Positions 7,548-15,228 of a stretch of 18,081 nt of DNA are shown here, in pieces. Under the pieces are notes generated by a model. That model had not been told where the DNA came from and searched no databases. It worked only from the letters and a program-made list of their open reading frames with translations. The translations under genes and the position numbers were made by a program. Source of the stretch: Ignavibacteria bacterium UBA4661. Its GTDB lineage: Bacteria > Bacteroidota > Ignavibacteria > Kapaibacteriales > UBA4661. The stretch covers positions 1 to 18,081 of the forward strand of contig DHLT01000291.1 of NCBI GenBank assembly GCA_002405405.1, in the 5' to 3' direction. Position 1 is the first letter of the stretch. The number at the start of each line of letters is the position of its first letter.

Positions 7548-9152
7548 CTAACGATTATCTCGTACTACCATGCCACTTGTTTGTGCAAAAGGATTACCCT
7601 GTGTAACGGCTTTATAGTAGTCATCGAATTTTAATCCGCGCTGGTCGGGAGAAATACGAAACATTGAAGCAGTTTCCTTTTGATCAGAAGCAATCGCATT
7701 CAAATCATCCATTGTGTGGGAGATGGTTTGAACAGAGTCGGCAATATCCTGTGTTACTGACGAGATCATCCGTGATACCTCAAGTACCGTGCTACTGAAT
7801 CGTTCTGATTGGTTACGTTGTGATACAATGCCACTCAAAACTTCGCTGGCAAGAGCAATGACGGAAGCAGAATTCATATGAATTTGTGTTGCTTGTGTGG
7901 CATAGGTTAAACCACTATCAACACGATTATTGCCGGTGTTGATAGTAGATACAGCATCGGCAGTTTTGGCTTGAATATCACGAATCATAACCGATATTTG
8001 CTTCGTGGCTTTGGCAGTGCGCTCTGCAAGTTTACGCACCTCATCGGCAACAACTGCAAAGCCGCGTCCCTGTTCGCCGGCACGTGCCGCTTCGATAGCT
8101 GCATTCAGGGCAAGGAGATTCGTTTGATCGGCAATTTCTTCAATCACTAAAATGATCTCACCGATTTGGTCACTGCTATTACCAAGCATTTCGACTGTTT
8201 TTGCCGCATGATTAACGACGCTGGCTATTTCGCGAAACTCTCCTAACATATTATCAAAAAGTTGTTTGCTGTTTTCTGTAACGGCATCAGTTGCACTGAT
8301 AGAATCAACGACATGTTGGGCGGCTTCACTGCTACTTACATACAGACGATGAAAGTTTTCCATGCCATGAACAATTTGCTCCATTTGATTAGACAGTGTT
8401 GCAATTGTTCCTGCGATTGACTGCGTGCTGTTGCGTATAGAGTTGGCATCATCGCTGACACGATCCGACAATTCTTGAATTTCGGTAATAACTTCGCGTA
8501 ATGTATTGACAGTATTTTGTGTAGCTACGAGTAAGCCGGATGCCTCATCTGATTTGGTTTGCTCATTGACAATAGTTTGGCATAAATCGCCTTTTTGTAC
8601 AGCAAGCATGAGGGCGGACAGACGACGGAGTGTTTCATCTTGTTGTGCTTGTTGTGCAAGCGCGCCATTTTTGGTGTTTTCCGATGAAAAAAACATATTC
8701 TCCATGCGTGCAAATTTCTCTTCTGCTTGCTGATGTTTGCGAGCATTGTCTTGTGTAATAATGTCAAGCAACGCCGCAGATCCTGACCATGTTGGGTGTG
8801 CTGAAGCGTGTAATTTAGTTGCTGTATTGTCGGCAATAGCCGTGGTAAAACGTTCCATGAGGTCATCATAACGCGCTTTCTCACGCGCAAGCAATCGACC
8901 AAGAACAATACTACCGATTGAACATGTCAGCAAAAGTGTTATTAGTGGGATATAAGGCGTATCGCTTGTCATGATCATTACAACACTCATGGCTACAAGC
9001 ACGGGGATAATGAGAGCGTACAGCGTATAGCGAAAGAGCAAAGAAGTATTTATAATAGATTTGCACAAAATCAAAAAAGAAGTACCAGTGTAGTACGGTT
9101 GTTGCTGATAGAAAATAGAAGTTTTTACTGAATTTCTTTTGTAATCATTCAA
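7548..9152 (-). CDS. Methyl-accepting chemotaxis protein with minimal extracytoplasmic region
   Basis: 534 residues. Two membrane helices lie close together (about 38-61 and 67-86), leaving only a few exposed residues, so there is no classical ligand-binding sensor domain. A HAMP-like helical segment follows near [18 protein letters not shown], then a long coiled-coil signalling domain containing the highly conserved hairpin [19 protein letters not shown] and [17 protein letters not shown], which contacts CheA/CheW. No C-terminal NWETF-like CheR/CheB tether is present; the protein ends GMVVRDNR. The start is uncertain: the first in-frame ATG is inside TM1 (residue 55), and TTG 9152 keeps TM1, so TTG was taken. 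The stop is TAG. It follows the VWA gene by about 33 bases on the same strand. It may sense membrane or cytoplasmic state; no other che genes are in the window. Confidence 0.9.
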   Translation of the reverse strand: MNDYKRNSVKTSIFYQQQPYYTGTSFLILCKSIINTSLLFRYTLYALIIPVLVAMSVVMIMTSDTPYIPLITLLLTCSIGSIVLGRLLAREKARYDDLMERFTTAIADNTATKLHASAHPTWSGSAALLDIITQDNARKHQQAEEKFARMENMFFSSENTKNGALAQQAQQDETLRRLSALMLAVQKGDLCQTIVNEQTKSDEASGLLVATQNTVNTLREVITEIQELSDRVSDDANSIRNSTQSIAGTIATLSNQMEQIVHGMENFHRLYVSSSEAAQHVVDSISATDAVTENSKQLFDNMLGEFREIASVVNHAAKTVEMLGNSSDQIGEIILVIEEIADQTNLLALNAAIEAARAGEQGRGFAVVADEVRKLAERTAKATKQISVMIRDIQAKTADAVSTINTGNNRVDSGLTYATQATQIHMNSASVIALASEVLSGIVSQRNQSERFSSTVLEVSRMISSVTQDIADSVQTISHTMDDLNAIASDQKETASMFRISPDQRGLKFDDYYKAVTQGNPFAQTSGMVVRDNR

Positions 9153-9185
9153 TTGTATGCAGATTTCTCCCGAGAAAAGGCGTAA

Positions 9186-10811
9186 TCATCGTTTTTTACG
9201 GATACTTCGACGGACGCGTTTACCGCGATGGCGTAGTTGCTGAAGCAAAATTTTGGCACGGCGCAGTTTACGCTTAACAATATGCTTGAAAAGCATCAGC
9301 CATGATGATTTTTTCCGCGAGCTGCCACCATGGAGCAAAGCAGAAATACGTTTGTTGTCGAGCGAATTAAACTGACTATTGTACTCCTCGTCTTCTTCTT
9401 TGCCCATAATAGCTTCAATCGATGAACGCAATTTGCTCATGGCATCATCCAAACGGTCGGAAGCAGTTTTATTGTAGGGTTGAACAAACTGCAAGTGATC
9501 AAGCAAAAGAGCAGCTTGCTTTACATCATCGGCATGGGGATGTTCTGTAAGGCGCTGTTCCATTTGTTCTGCTAAACTTTCAAGTTCTGCAATGCGATAG
9601 TCGCTCAAAGCAAACACTTCATACGGATTGATGTCTTGTATTTCAATGAAGATGCTGGATAGTTCTTGAATTTCTTTGCCATATTCTTGCAGGGCGCGCT
9701 GCATGATTTTACCTTCGGCAGTTGTGTATTGTTCATGGACGCTGGCGAGTTGAGCTTGCAGTGCATGGCGGCGAGCATCGCTTTTGGTTTTGCTCATTTC
9801 ACGGCGAATTTCGTCTTCGCGATTGAGCAGTGTTTGTGCGTACTTTGCTTGATCAGAGCCACCTTTGCGAATAATATCAGTGGTATAACTTTTCGGTGGC
9901 GCAATAGAGTCATTACCGATTTTAATGGTATTCAGGGTAATAGTATCACCCAATAATTGACCAATAGCACGCTTATCAATATGGACTGCGCCATCGGTAA
10001 TGAGAAGAATTTCAGCATTATCCGCGCCTGCTTGGAGCAAACCTGAGCGAATATCTTGTACTGCTTGTGTGAGTGCTTTGCCCAATGCCGTGCCATTTCC
10101 CAGTTTGGTAATGTTCATCATGTCGTAAATCAATTCACGGAATCCACGCTGATCGCGTGCAATGCGAAGTGCGCCAACCTCGATGTCGAAGGTGCGGAAA
10201 TATACAGTGCCGAGTTCTTTCATGTTGTGTTTCAGAAAGATATAGGCAATTGCCTTGGCAAGGTGCATGCGATAGTGCGCAATCATCGAACTTGATGTGT
10301 CGAGTAGAACAAACACTTGTTGCTTGCGATAGTCGGGTTCAAAGTCGCTGCTGTCTTTATCGAATTTGAAATTACGAGGTTCGACTGCTCGCGGCATCCA
10401 CAGCGAACGCTCGGCAAGTTTTTGATAAAAAATATCATCGGGGAGTAGGTATTGGTGGGGATATAATCGCTGAACATCGCGCACACTGCTGATGAGATGC
10501 GCTTGATATTCCTCCGCTGCAGTAAAAACAGGCACCGGCGGTTTGGCACTTTTTTGTTGGGGCTTATGCGTTGCATCATTGCGATATAGGATCGGCGAGA
10601 GCTTTTGTGCAAGCGGATGACAGGCTGTGTCGAGTACACGTGCTATGTCATAGACAAGGGTAAACTCCGGCGGCAGTGTTTCTTGAATAGCATCAAAAAA
10701 TCCGAATGCTTCCATTGCCCGAAAAAATGTTGCTGCCGTATACGTCGTATTCGTCAGTGAACGTGGCTGGGTTGTATCGTGTGTCGAAGCTATGTTTTTG
10801 GTTTCTGCCAT
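9186..10811 (-). CDS. VWA-domain protein with coiled-coil and strongly basic C-terminal tail
   Basis: 541 residues from ATG 10811 (MAETKNIAST); a TTG six codons earlier is less likely. There is no signal peptide or membrane helix, so it is probably cytoplasmic. A helical N-terminal region (about 25-160) precedes a VWA domain with an intact metal-ion site: LLDTSSSM (Asp171, Ser173, Ser175), GNGTALG (Thr241) and ITDG (Asp273). A charged helical or coiled-coil region (about 335-470) follows, and the last 35 residues are very rich in Lys and Arg (KRKLRRAKILLQQ, GKRVRRSIRKKR), suggesting nucleic-acid or membrane-surface contact. The layout recalls ViaA/CoxE-type VWA partners of MoxR/RavA ATPases, but no AAA ATPase is adjacent, so the assignment stays at domain level. 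It follows the HAD gene by about 21 bases and precedes the MCP gene. Confidence 0.78.
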   Translation of the reverse strand: MAETKNIASTHDTTQPRSLTNTTYTAATFFRAMEAFGFFDAIQETLPPEFTLVYDIARVLDTACHPLAQKLSPILYRNDATHKPQQKSAKPPVPVFTAAEEYQAHLISSVRDVQRLYPHQYLLPDDIFYQKLAERSLWMPRAVEPRNFKFDKDSSDFEPDYRKQQVFVLLDTSSSMIAHYRMHLAKAIAYIFLKHNMKELGTVYFRTFDIEVGALRIARDQRGFRELIYDMMNITKLGNGTALGKALTQAVQDIRSGLLQAGADNAEILLITDGAVHIDKRAIGQLLGDTITLNTIKIGNDSIAPPKSYTTDIIRKGGSDQAKYAQTLLNREDEIRREMSKTKSDARRHALQAQLASVHEQYTTAEGKIMQRALQEYGKEIQELSSIFIEIQDINPYEVFALSDYRIAELESLAEQMEQRLTEHPHADDVKQAALLLDHLQFVQPYNKTASDRLDDAMSKLRSSIEAIMGKEEDEEYNSQFNSLDNKRISALLHGGSSRKKSSWLMLFKHIVKRKLRRAKILLQQLRHRGKRVRRSIRKKR

Positions 10812-10832
10812 ACTAGTCTGTTGCGACAATGA

Positions 10833-11555
10833 TTATTCTATAGCATATGCTTCCATACGAAGAAGATGAGCTTGATGCCTCTGCTTGAGGCGCGGCTTAT
10901 CAAGTTCTTTTATCAGTAAACGCCGAACATCATTAAGAGACGAAAATTGATAATGAGGAATATGATGCTTATTGCAATATGCTGCCAATGTTTTTTTTGC
11001 AAAGACAATATCGGCATGTTGTGCCGCGCAAAAATCAGAGTATCCATCGCCAACATAAACAATGATGCTGTTAGGATGAGCCGAACGCAGTACGGTATTG
11101 CGCTTGCACGAAGCGCAAAAGCAAGAGCATGACTCGTCGCTGTAGGGGAATTCCGGTTGAATTTTGCCATCATGTTGTACCAATCGATTGGAATAAACAG
11201 GTACATCGATATTCTCAGCTTGTAGTAGTGGTCGAATATACTCGGCAAAACCATCGCTGACAATGGTGAATGCTATCTGCTCTGCATTGCACCAAGCAAG
11301 CAACGGATGAATAGTCGGATCAAGACGATGCTCTAAGGCAAAGTGAGCAATATCCGCTAATGTTAGCTCTGCCGGAAGTAATGAACAGAGTTCGCGCCAA
11401 TAGCGGTGGATGGGCAGATTTTCTTCTTTGAGTTTATGTTGGTATTCGGCAAAAGTAGAATATCCGGCAAACCGAATGAAAACTTCATCGCCCAAGTCGT
11501 GAAGAGCAATCGTACCATCGAAATCGCAAAAAATATGAAGTCGCGGAAAATGCAT
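10833..11555 (-). CDS. HAD-family phosphatase (HAD-IB, MtnX/phosphoserine phosphatase-like)
   Basis: 240 residues. Motif I is FCDFDGTIA (nucleophile and acid Asp), motif II is FTIVSDGF, the motif III Lys is probably in CKRN, and motif IV is VGDGYSDFCAA. These are arranged as in subclass IB HAD phosphatases such as phosphoserine phosphatase and the methionine-salvage enzyme MtnX. The cap region carries a dense cysteine run, SCSCFCASCKR. The true substrate is not readable from sequence. ATG 11555 (MHFPRLHIFCDFDGT) was chosen because catalytic motif I begins a few residues in; the frame extends to 11612 with an unlikely hydrophobic leader. It is the first gene of the minus-strand HAD-VWA-MCP series and is divergent from the rrf2-suf operon. 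Confidence 0.85.
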   Translation of the reverse strand: MHFPRLHIFCDFDGTIALHDLGDEVFIRFAGYSTFAEYQHKLKEENLPIHRYWRELCSLLPAELTLADIAHFALEHRLDPTIHPLLAWCNAEQIAFTIVSDGFAEYIRPLLQAENIDVPVYSNRLVQHDGKIQPEFPYSDESCSCFCASCKRNTVLRSAHPNSIIVYVGDGYSDFCAAQHADIVFAKKTLAAYCNKHHIPHYQFSSLNDVRRLLIKELDKPRLKQRHQAHLLRMEAYAIE

Positions 11556-11865
11556 AGACAAGGCACAGGAAAACCGGAGGAAGAAAACGTATAGGAGTAT
11601 AGACGTGCACAAAACGCAATCTATCTAATCACACAACAATGACAAGAATTTTAAATCCGACTATAATAGTCGTATATTTGTCGAGTAAGAAGTTGTGATT
11701 GTTTTTTAAGGGGTAGGGTCGCAAGTGTACCATAACGCCCAATGTTGGATGGGGTGTCGATTTCTTACACAGTTTTCGTGCTGAAAGAGCGAAGGACAAA
11801 GAGCCGGATAATGTCTGCTTTAGTCACGGTGAAGTATTTGTTTTTGTTTGTTTCGTTGTTGGTTC
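11556..11865. other. 310-base divergent intergenic region
   Basis: This stretch separates the divergent HAD and rrf2 genes. It holds the strong plus-strand promoter with embedded palindrome (11639-11677) and a leader of about 190 bases before rrf2. In the leader, ACGCCC (11735-11740) can pair with GGGTGT (11752-11757) as a short stem. Toward the HAD gene, a TATACT (minus strand, 11601-11596) could be a -10 element without a good -35. No RNA gene was recognised. Confidence 0.6.
11639..11677 (+). promoter_or_regulatory. suf operon promoter with IscR type-1-like operator over the -10 box
   Basis: ATGACA (11639-11644, one mismatch from TTGACA), a 17-base spacer, and a perfect TATAAT (11662-11667) make a strong sigma-70-type promoter. 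The -10 lies inside the perfect 15-bp palindrome CGACTATAATAGTCG (11658-11672). The surrounding sequence (11653-11677) fits the core YYGACTRWWWYAGTCRR of the E. coli IscR type-1 site, as I recall that consensus, at 21 of 25 positions by eye. The first downstream gene encodes an Rrf2 regulator with cluster-ligand cysteines, so repression by the holo-protein blocking RNA polymerase is the natural reading. Initiation is expected near 11674. Confidence 0.72.
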
Positions 11866-12327
11866 ATGCTTCGATTATCACGTAAAGTTGAATATGCACT
11901 GATTGCTCTGCAAGTTATGGCGGAACGGTATGATCAGGTTGTGTCTGCCAAAGAGATTGCTGATGAGCATGATATTCCCTTAGAGTTTTTAGCAAAAGTA
12001 TTGCAGTCGCTTGCCAAACTGAATGTCATTGTCTCGCAGCAAGGTGTACGCGGTGGGTATATGCTAGCGCAGGCACCGCATACTGTTACAGTCCTTTCGA
12101 TTATCGAAGCAATGGAGGGCAAGCCTGCATTGGTTGATTGTTGCGACGAAACATCGGATACGCTTTGTCGCATGAGCCAACAGTGTAGTATTCAAGACCC
12201 TCTGCAGAAAGTTAATCATGCAATTACCGGTGCGCTGCATGCGCTTACGCTGCAAGAACTTTCGCAGAAAAAACAATCGAAGCGTATTAGTGCGCAACGC
12301 TCTGCTTTGGTGCAGGTGTCGTTGTAG
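11866..12327 (+). CDS. Rrf2-family Fe-S transcriptional regulator (IscR/SufR-like) of the suf operon
   Basis: 153 residues. It opens with MLRLSRKVEYALIALQ, the standard Rrf2 first helix. A winged helix-turn-helix (about 27-70) follows, with AKEIADEHDIPLEFLAKVLQ and the wing VRGGYMLA. The cluster-binding loop has Cys92, Cys93, Cys101 and Cys107, close to the Cys92/98/104 pattern of IscR, so a [2Fe-2S]-type cluster is likely. ATG 11866 was chosen because it matches the family N-terminus; a TTG at 11848 only adds six atypical residues. No Shine-Dalgarno site is visible. It is the first gene of the suf operon and sits downstream of an IscR-like operator, indicating cluster-dependent autorepression. 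The stop is TAG, followed at once by a hairpin with a T-run. Confidence 0.9.
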   Translation: MLRLSRKVEYALIALQVMAERYDQVVSAKEIADEHDIPLEFLAKVLQSLAKLNVIVSQQGVRGGYMLAQAPHTVTVLSIIEAMEGKPALVDCCDETSDTLCRMSQQCSIQDPLQKVNHAITGALHALTLQELSQKKQSKRISAQRSALVQVSL

Positions 12328-12329
12328 TG

Positions 12330-12359
12330 TCTGACAGCGCGTACTGTCTAGAATTTTTT
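12330..12359 (+). terminator. Possible attenuator/terminator hairpin between rrf2 and sufA
   Basis: GACAG (12333-12337), loop CGCGTA and CTGTC (12344-12348) form a stem. It can be extended by TCT/AGA across one bulged T, and TTTTTT follows at 12354-12359. The stem is short, so partial termination is more likely than a full stop. This would set a higher level of regulator message relative to sufABCD. Confidence 0.45.
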
Positions 12360-12421
12360 GTCGTCAGAATATTTCAATTGCAGTTTTTCAATTCCAGTAT
12401 CATTTTTCAAGACTTTTTTCT

Positions 12422-12426
12422 AGGAG
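12422..12426 (+). promoter_or_regulatory. Ribosome binding site of sufA
   Basis: AGGAG lies 9 bases before ATG 12436. It is among the clearest Shine-Dalgarno sequences in the window and shows that sufA is still presented to ribosomes as a normal gene despite its amber codon. Confidence 0.7.
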
Positions 12427-12435
12427 AGCAATATC

Positions 12436-12768
12436 ATGGTTGATCTTGCAGAACCAACACTCGACAAACAAATTGTTACCGTTCCCATTGCTATGAGTGG
12501 TGCCGATGACGAAGATAATCTCAAACTCACCGGCAAAGCAATTGAGGAAGTCAAAAAAATCAAAGGACAGAACAATATTCCGGAGCATTATGGTCTGCGA
12601 ATGGGAGTAAAAGGAGGCGGCTGTTCGGGCTTTACCTATACACTTGGTTTCGATGCAGAGCCACGTGAGAACGACAAAGTTCTTGTTGCCGAAGACATTC
12701 GCGTATTCGTTGATCCGAAAAGTTTGTTCTATCTCATGGGGGTAGAGCTTGATTTTACTGATGGTTAG
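12436..12768 (+). CDS. sufA: SufA/IscA A-type Fe-S carrier, truncated by in-frame TAG
   Basis: 110 residues to a TAG at 12766-12768. After a roughly 28-residue acidic N-terminal extension, the A-type carrier fold is clear: LTGKAIEEVKKI, YGLRMGVKGGGCSGFTY (Cys63, first cluster ligand), DIRVFVDPKSLFYLMGVELDF. A-type carriers bind clusters through this Cys plus a C-terminal Cys-x-Cys, and hand clusters from SufBCD to apo-proteins. Here the reading frame is stopped at residue 111, where homologues have a Leu in Asp-Gly-Leu-Asn-Gly. The same frame then encodes the missing tail with Cys127 and Cys129 up to TAA 12841-12843. The full product would be 135 residues. Either the gene is newly inactivated, the codon is read through, or the base is a sequence error; TTG to TAG is one base change. 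It sits between rrf2 and sufB. Confidence 0.85.
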   Translation: MVDLAEPTLDKQIVTVPIAMSGADDEDNLKLTGKAIEEVKKIKGQNNIPEHYGLRMGVKGGGCSGFTYTLGFDAEPRENDKVLVAEDIRVFVDPKSLFYLMGVELDFTDG

Positions 12769-12843
12769 AATGGACGTGGATTTACCTTTAACAATCCCAA
12801 TGCTACCAAAACCTGCGGTTGCGGTTCGTCGTTCGGCGTGTAA
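12769..12843 (+). other. Detached in-frame C-terminus of sufA beyond the amber codon
   Basis: Reading on after TAG in the same frame gives NGRGFTFNNPNATKTCGCGS followed by SFGV and a TAA. This is the canonical A-type carrier C-terminus with the CGCG cluster-ligand pair. The frame has no shift and no second stop, and there is no in-frame start with which to translate it alone. Conservation of the tail argues that the interruption is recent, tolerated by readthrough, or not real. Confidence 0.85.
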
Positions 12844-12903
12844 TGTGTCATTCGTTCACGGTGTTTTTTCTCTTATCTCATTGCACAATTACGGGGAATC
12901 GTC

Positions 12904-14352
12904 ATGGCAAAAGAAAATATGGAAATTTTAGATGAGGTCGTCAGCAGTGAATACAAGTATGGCTTTGTTACTAATATCGAGCAAGAGATTGCTCCGGTAG
13001 GTTTGAATGAAGACATTGTGCGTATGATTTCCGCAAAAAAAAATGAACCGGAATGGATGCTTGAATGGCGTTTGAAAGCATATCGCCAATGGCTCACGAT
13101 GAAAGAGCCAACATGGCAGAATGTAACATTCCCGGCAATTGATTATCAAGCAGTGTCATACTATGCCGCACCGAAGCAAAAGGCGAAGTACAACAGTTTA
13201 GAAGAAGTCGATCCGGAGATGCGCGCGACTTTTGATAAACTCGGCATTTCGATGGACGAGCAGAAACGATTGTCAGGTGTTGCCGTTGATTTTGTGATGG
13301 ATAGCGAATCTGTCATGACATCATTCAAAGAAAAACTTAAAGAACTCGGCATCATTTTTTGCTCCATTAGCGAGGCAATCAAAGAATATCCGGAACTTCT
13401 GCAAAAGTATATCGGTACGGTAGTGCCGGTTACAGATAACTACTTCGCTGCTTTGAATTCTGCTGTTTTCAGTGATGGTTCCTTTGTGTATATCCCCAAA
13501 GGTGTGCGATGCCCGATGGAGCTCTCGACATACTTCCGCATCAATGCGGAAAATACGGGGCAATTTGAGCGTACTCTCATCGTTGCTGATGAAGGAAGTT
13601 ATGTTAGTTATTTGGAGGGATGTACTGCGCCAATGCGTGATGAGAATCAGCTTCATGCGGCAGTTGTAGAATTAATTACGATGGATAATGCCGAAATCAA
13701 GTACTCGACCGTACAAAATTGGTATCCGGGCGACAAAGACGGCAAAGGTGGTATTTACAATTTTGTAACGAAGCGTGGTATATGCCAAGGGATGAATTCC
13801 AAAATCTCATGGACACAGGTCGAAACAGGGTCCTCAATCACGTGGAAGTATCCAAGCGTTGTGCTGAAAGGTGATAATTCGGTGGGTGAATTTTATTCTG
13901 TTGCCGTAACCAACAATCATCAGCAAGCTGATACCGGTACCAAAATGTTACACATCGGTAAAAACACCAAAAGTCGTATTGTATCGAAAGGTATCTCTGC
14001 CGGTGTATCGCAGAATAGCTATCGCGGTCAAGTCCGTATCAACAAAACAGCCGAAAATGCACGCAATTTTTCACAGTGTGATTCACTCTTGATAGGTGAT
14101 CAGTGTGGTGCACATACATTCCCCTACATTGAAGTTGGTAATGCCAGCGGTACGGTGGAGCATGAAGCAACAACATCAAAAATTAATGAGGATGTTCTTT
14201 TCTACTTCAATCAACGTGGTATTGATACCGAGCAAGCTATTGCAATGGTTGTGAATGGTTATGCAAAAGAAGTCATGAATCAATTACCGATGGAATTTGC
14301 CGTCGAAGCGCAAAAACTGCTTGCTGTTTCGCTCGAAGGAAGCGTTGGATAA
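12904..14352 (+). CDS. sufB: SufB, Fe-S cluster assembly scaffold subunit
   Basis: 482 residues, the normal SufB length. SufB with SufC2 and SufD forms the scaffold complex on which SUF clusters are built. Diagnostic segments are [51 protein letters not shown], and the C-terminal [20 protein letters not shown], whose Cys392 matches the essential Cys405 of E. coli SufB, followed by EHEATTSKI and [23 protein letters not shown] 12904 has GGGGA six bases upstream. It starts 60 bases after the end of the extended sufA frame and shows no defect, so the rest of the operon appears intact. The stop is TAA. Confidence 0.97.
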   Translation: MAKENMEILDEVVSSEYKYGFVTNIEQEIAPVGLNEDIVRMISAKKNEPEWMLEWRLKAYRQWLTMKEPTWQNVTFPAIDYQAVSYYAAPKQKAKYNSLEEVDPEMRATFDKLGISMDEQKRLSGVAVDFVMDSESVMTSFKEKLKELGIIFCSISEAIKEYPELLQKYIGTVVPVTDNYFAALNSAVFSDGSFVYIPKGVRCPMELSTYFRINAENTGQFERTLIVADEGSYVSYLEGCTAPMRDENQLHAAVVELITMDNAEIKYSTVQNWYPGDKDGKGGIYNFVTKRGICQGMNSKISWTQVETGSSITWKYPSVVLKGDNSVGEFYSVAVTNNHQQADTGTKMLHIGKNTKSRIVSKGISAGVSQNSYRGQVRINKTAENARNFSQCDSLLIGDQCGAHTFPYIEVGNASGTVEHEATTSKINEDVLFYFNQRGIDTEQAIAMVVNGYAKEVMNQLPMEFAVEAQKLLAVSLEGSVG

Positions 14353-14465
14353 CGCTGTGCTGATGTATCGGAGTAGAGTACGGAATATACTGTACGAGAT
14401 AGTGAATAATTCAACAAATAAGCTACGAATAACTTTATCTATTATTTCAAGGGGACATAGTGTCT

Positions 14466-15227
14466 ATGCTCACAATTAACAATCTTCAAGCATCGGTCGA
14501 AGGCAAAGAAATCCTCAAAGGTATTTCCCTCGATATTAAAGCGGGCGAGGTTCATGCTATCATGGGTCCGAACGGTTCAGGAAAATCAACCTTAGCATCC
14601 ATTCTTGCCGGTCGCGAAGACTATGAGATTACCGGTGGTTCAGTCGAGTTTCAAGGCAAGGACTTGCTTGAAATGGCACCTGAAGAGCGCGCCAATGAAG
14701 GTGTTTTTCTTGCATTTCAATACCCTGTGGAAATTCCGGGTGTCAGTAACACCAATTTTCTCCGTGCGGCTGTCAATGAGAAGCGTAAATATCAAGGATT
14801 AGAACCGCTTGAGTCGAAAGACTTTTTGAAAATGATGCGTGAGCGCATGAAGATCGTGGAAATGGATCAAGCTATGGTGAGCCGCTCAGTCAATGAGGGA
14901 TTCTCCGGTGGTGAGAAAAAACGCAATGAAATCTTTCAGATGGCAATGCTCGAACCAAGTCTTGCTGTCCTTGACGAGACGGATTCCGGTCTTGATATTG
15001 ATGCTTTGAAAATCGTTGCCAATGGTGTCAATCAACTACGCTCACCAGAGCGATCATTTGTGGTGATTACACATTATCAACGTTTGCTGGATCATATCGT
15101 TCCTGATTATGTGCATGTCTTGTACAAAGGTCGTATCGTTAAATCGGGCGGTAAAGAACTTGCCCTCGAACTTGAAGAAAAAGGATATGACTGGGTAAAA
15201 GAATTAGACGTAGAAGAGGTGGCATAG
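14466..15227 (+). CDS. sufC: SufC, ABC-type ATPase of the SufBCD complex
   Basis: 253 residues. It has all the ABC motifs: Walker A GPNGSGKST (about 34-42), Q-loop FLAFQYPVEIPGVS, signature FSGGEKKRNEIFQ, Walker B LAVLDETDSGLD, and switch His in VVITHYQRLLDHI. The LDETDSGLD and YPVEIPGVS wording is specific for SufC. It powers conformational change of SufB-SufD during cluster assembly and is cytoplasmic. ATG 14466 gives MLTINNLQASVEGKE, the usual N-terminus; GTG 14460 is an alternative, and AAGGGGA at 14449-14455 could serve either. The 107 bases after sufB hold no terminator. It ends in TAG one base before the sufD ATG, which suggests translational coupling. Confidence 0.96.
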   Translation: MLTINNLQASVEGKEILKGISLDIKAGEVHAIMGPNGSGKSTLASILAGREDYEITGGSVEFQGKDLLEMAPEERANEGVFLAFQYPVEIPGVSNTNFLRAAVNEKRKYQGLEPLESKDFLKMMRERMKIVEMDQAMVSRSVNEGFSGGEKKRNEIFQMAMLEPSLAVLDETDSGLDIDALKIVANGVNQLRSPERSFVVITHYQRLLDHIVPDYVHVLYKGRIVKSGGKELALELEEKGYDWVKELDVEEVA

Positions 15228-15228
15228 T

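Noticed and set aside
9666..9956. Long open frames antisense to the VWA, desaturase, SufD and other genes.
   Set aside because: They are mirror images of well-supported coding genes, lack motifs and ribosome binding sites, and conflict with the family matches on the other strand.
11742..11885. A 47-codon open frame (MLDGVSISYT...) in the rrf2 leader that overlaps the rrf2 start.
   Set aside because: It has no Shine-Dalgarno site, is in a different frame from rrf2, has low-complexity hydrophobic content from the T-rich leader, and has no recognisable motif. A chance frame is more likely than a leader peptide.
12360..12421. A separate promoter for sufA (TTGCAG ... TATCAT).
   Set aside because: The spacing between the hexamers is about 14 bases, and other pairings are 19-20. 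Not convincing enough to annotate.
12766..12768. TAG reassigned as a sense codon across the genome (alternative code or pyrrolysine).
   Set aside because: TAG is the natural stop of rrf2, sufC, the MCP and the GT2 gene in this same window, and TGA and TAA also end genes. A global recoding does not fit; only local readthrough, mutation or error remain.
12749..12931. An open frame starting near the sufA amber codon that might re-initiate and supply the SufA tail.
   Set aside because: It is out of frame with the tail and does not encode the CGCG motif. It runs into sufB in the wrong frame.
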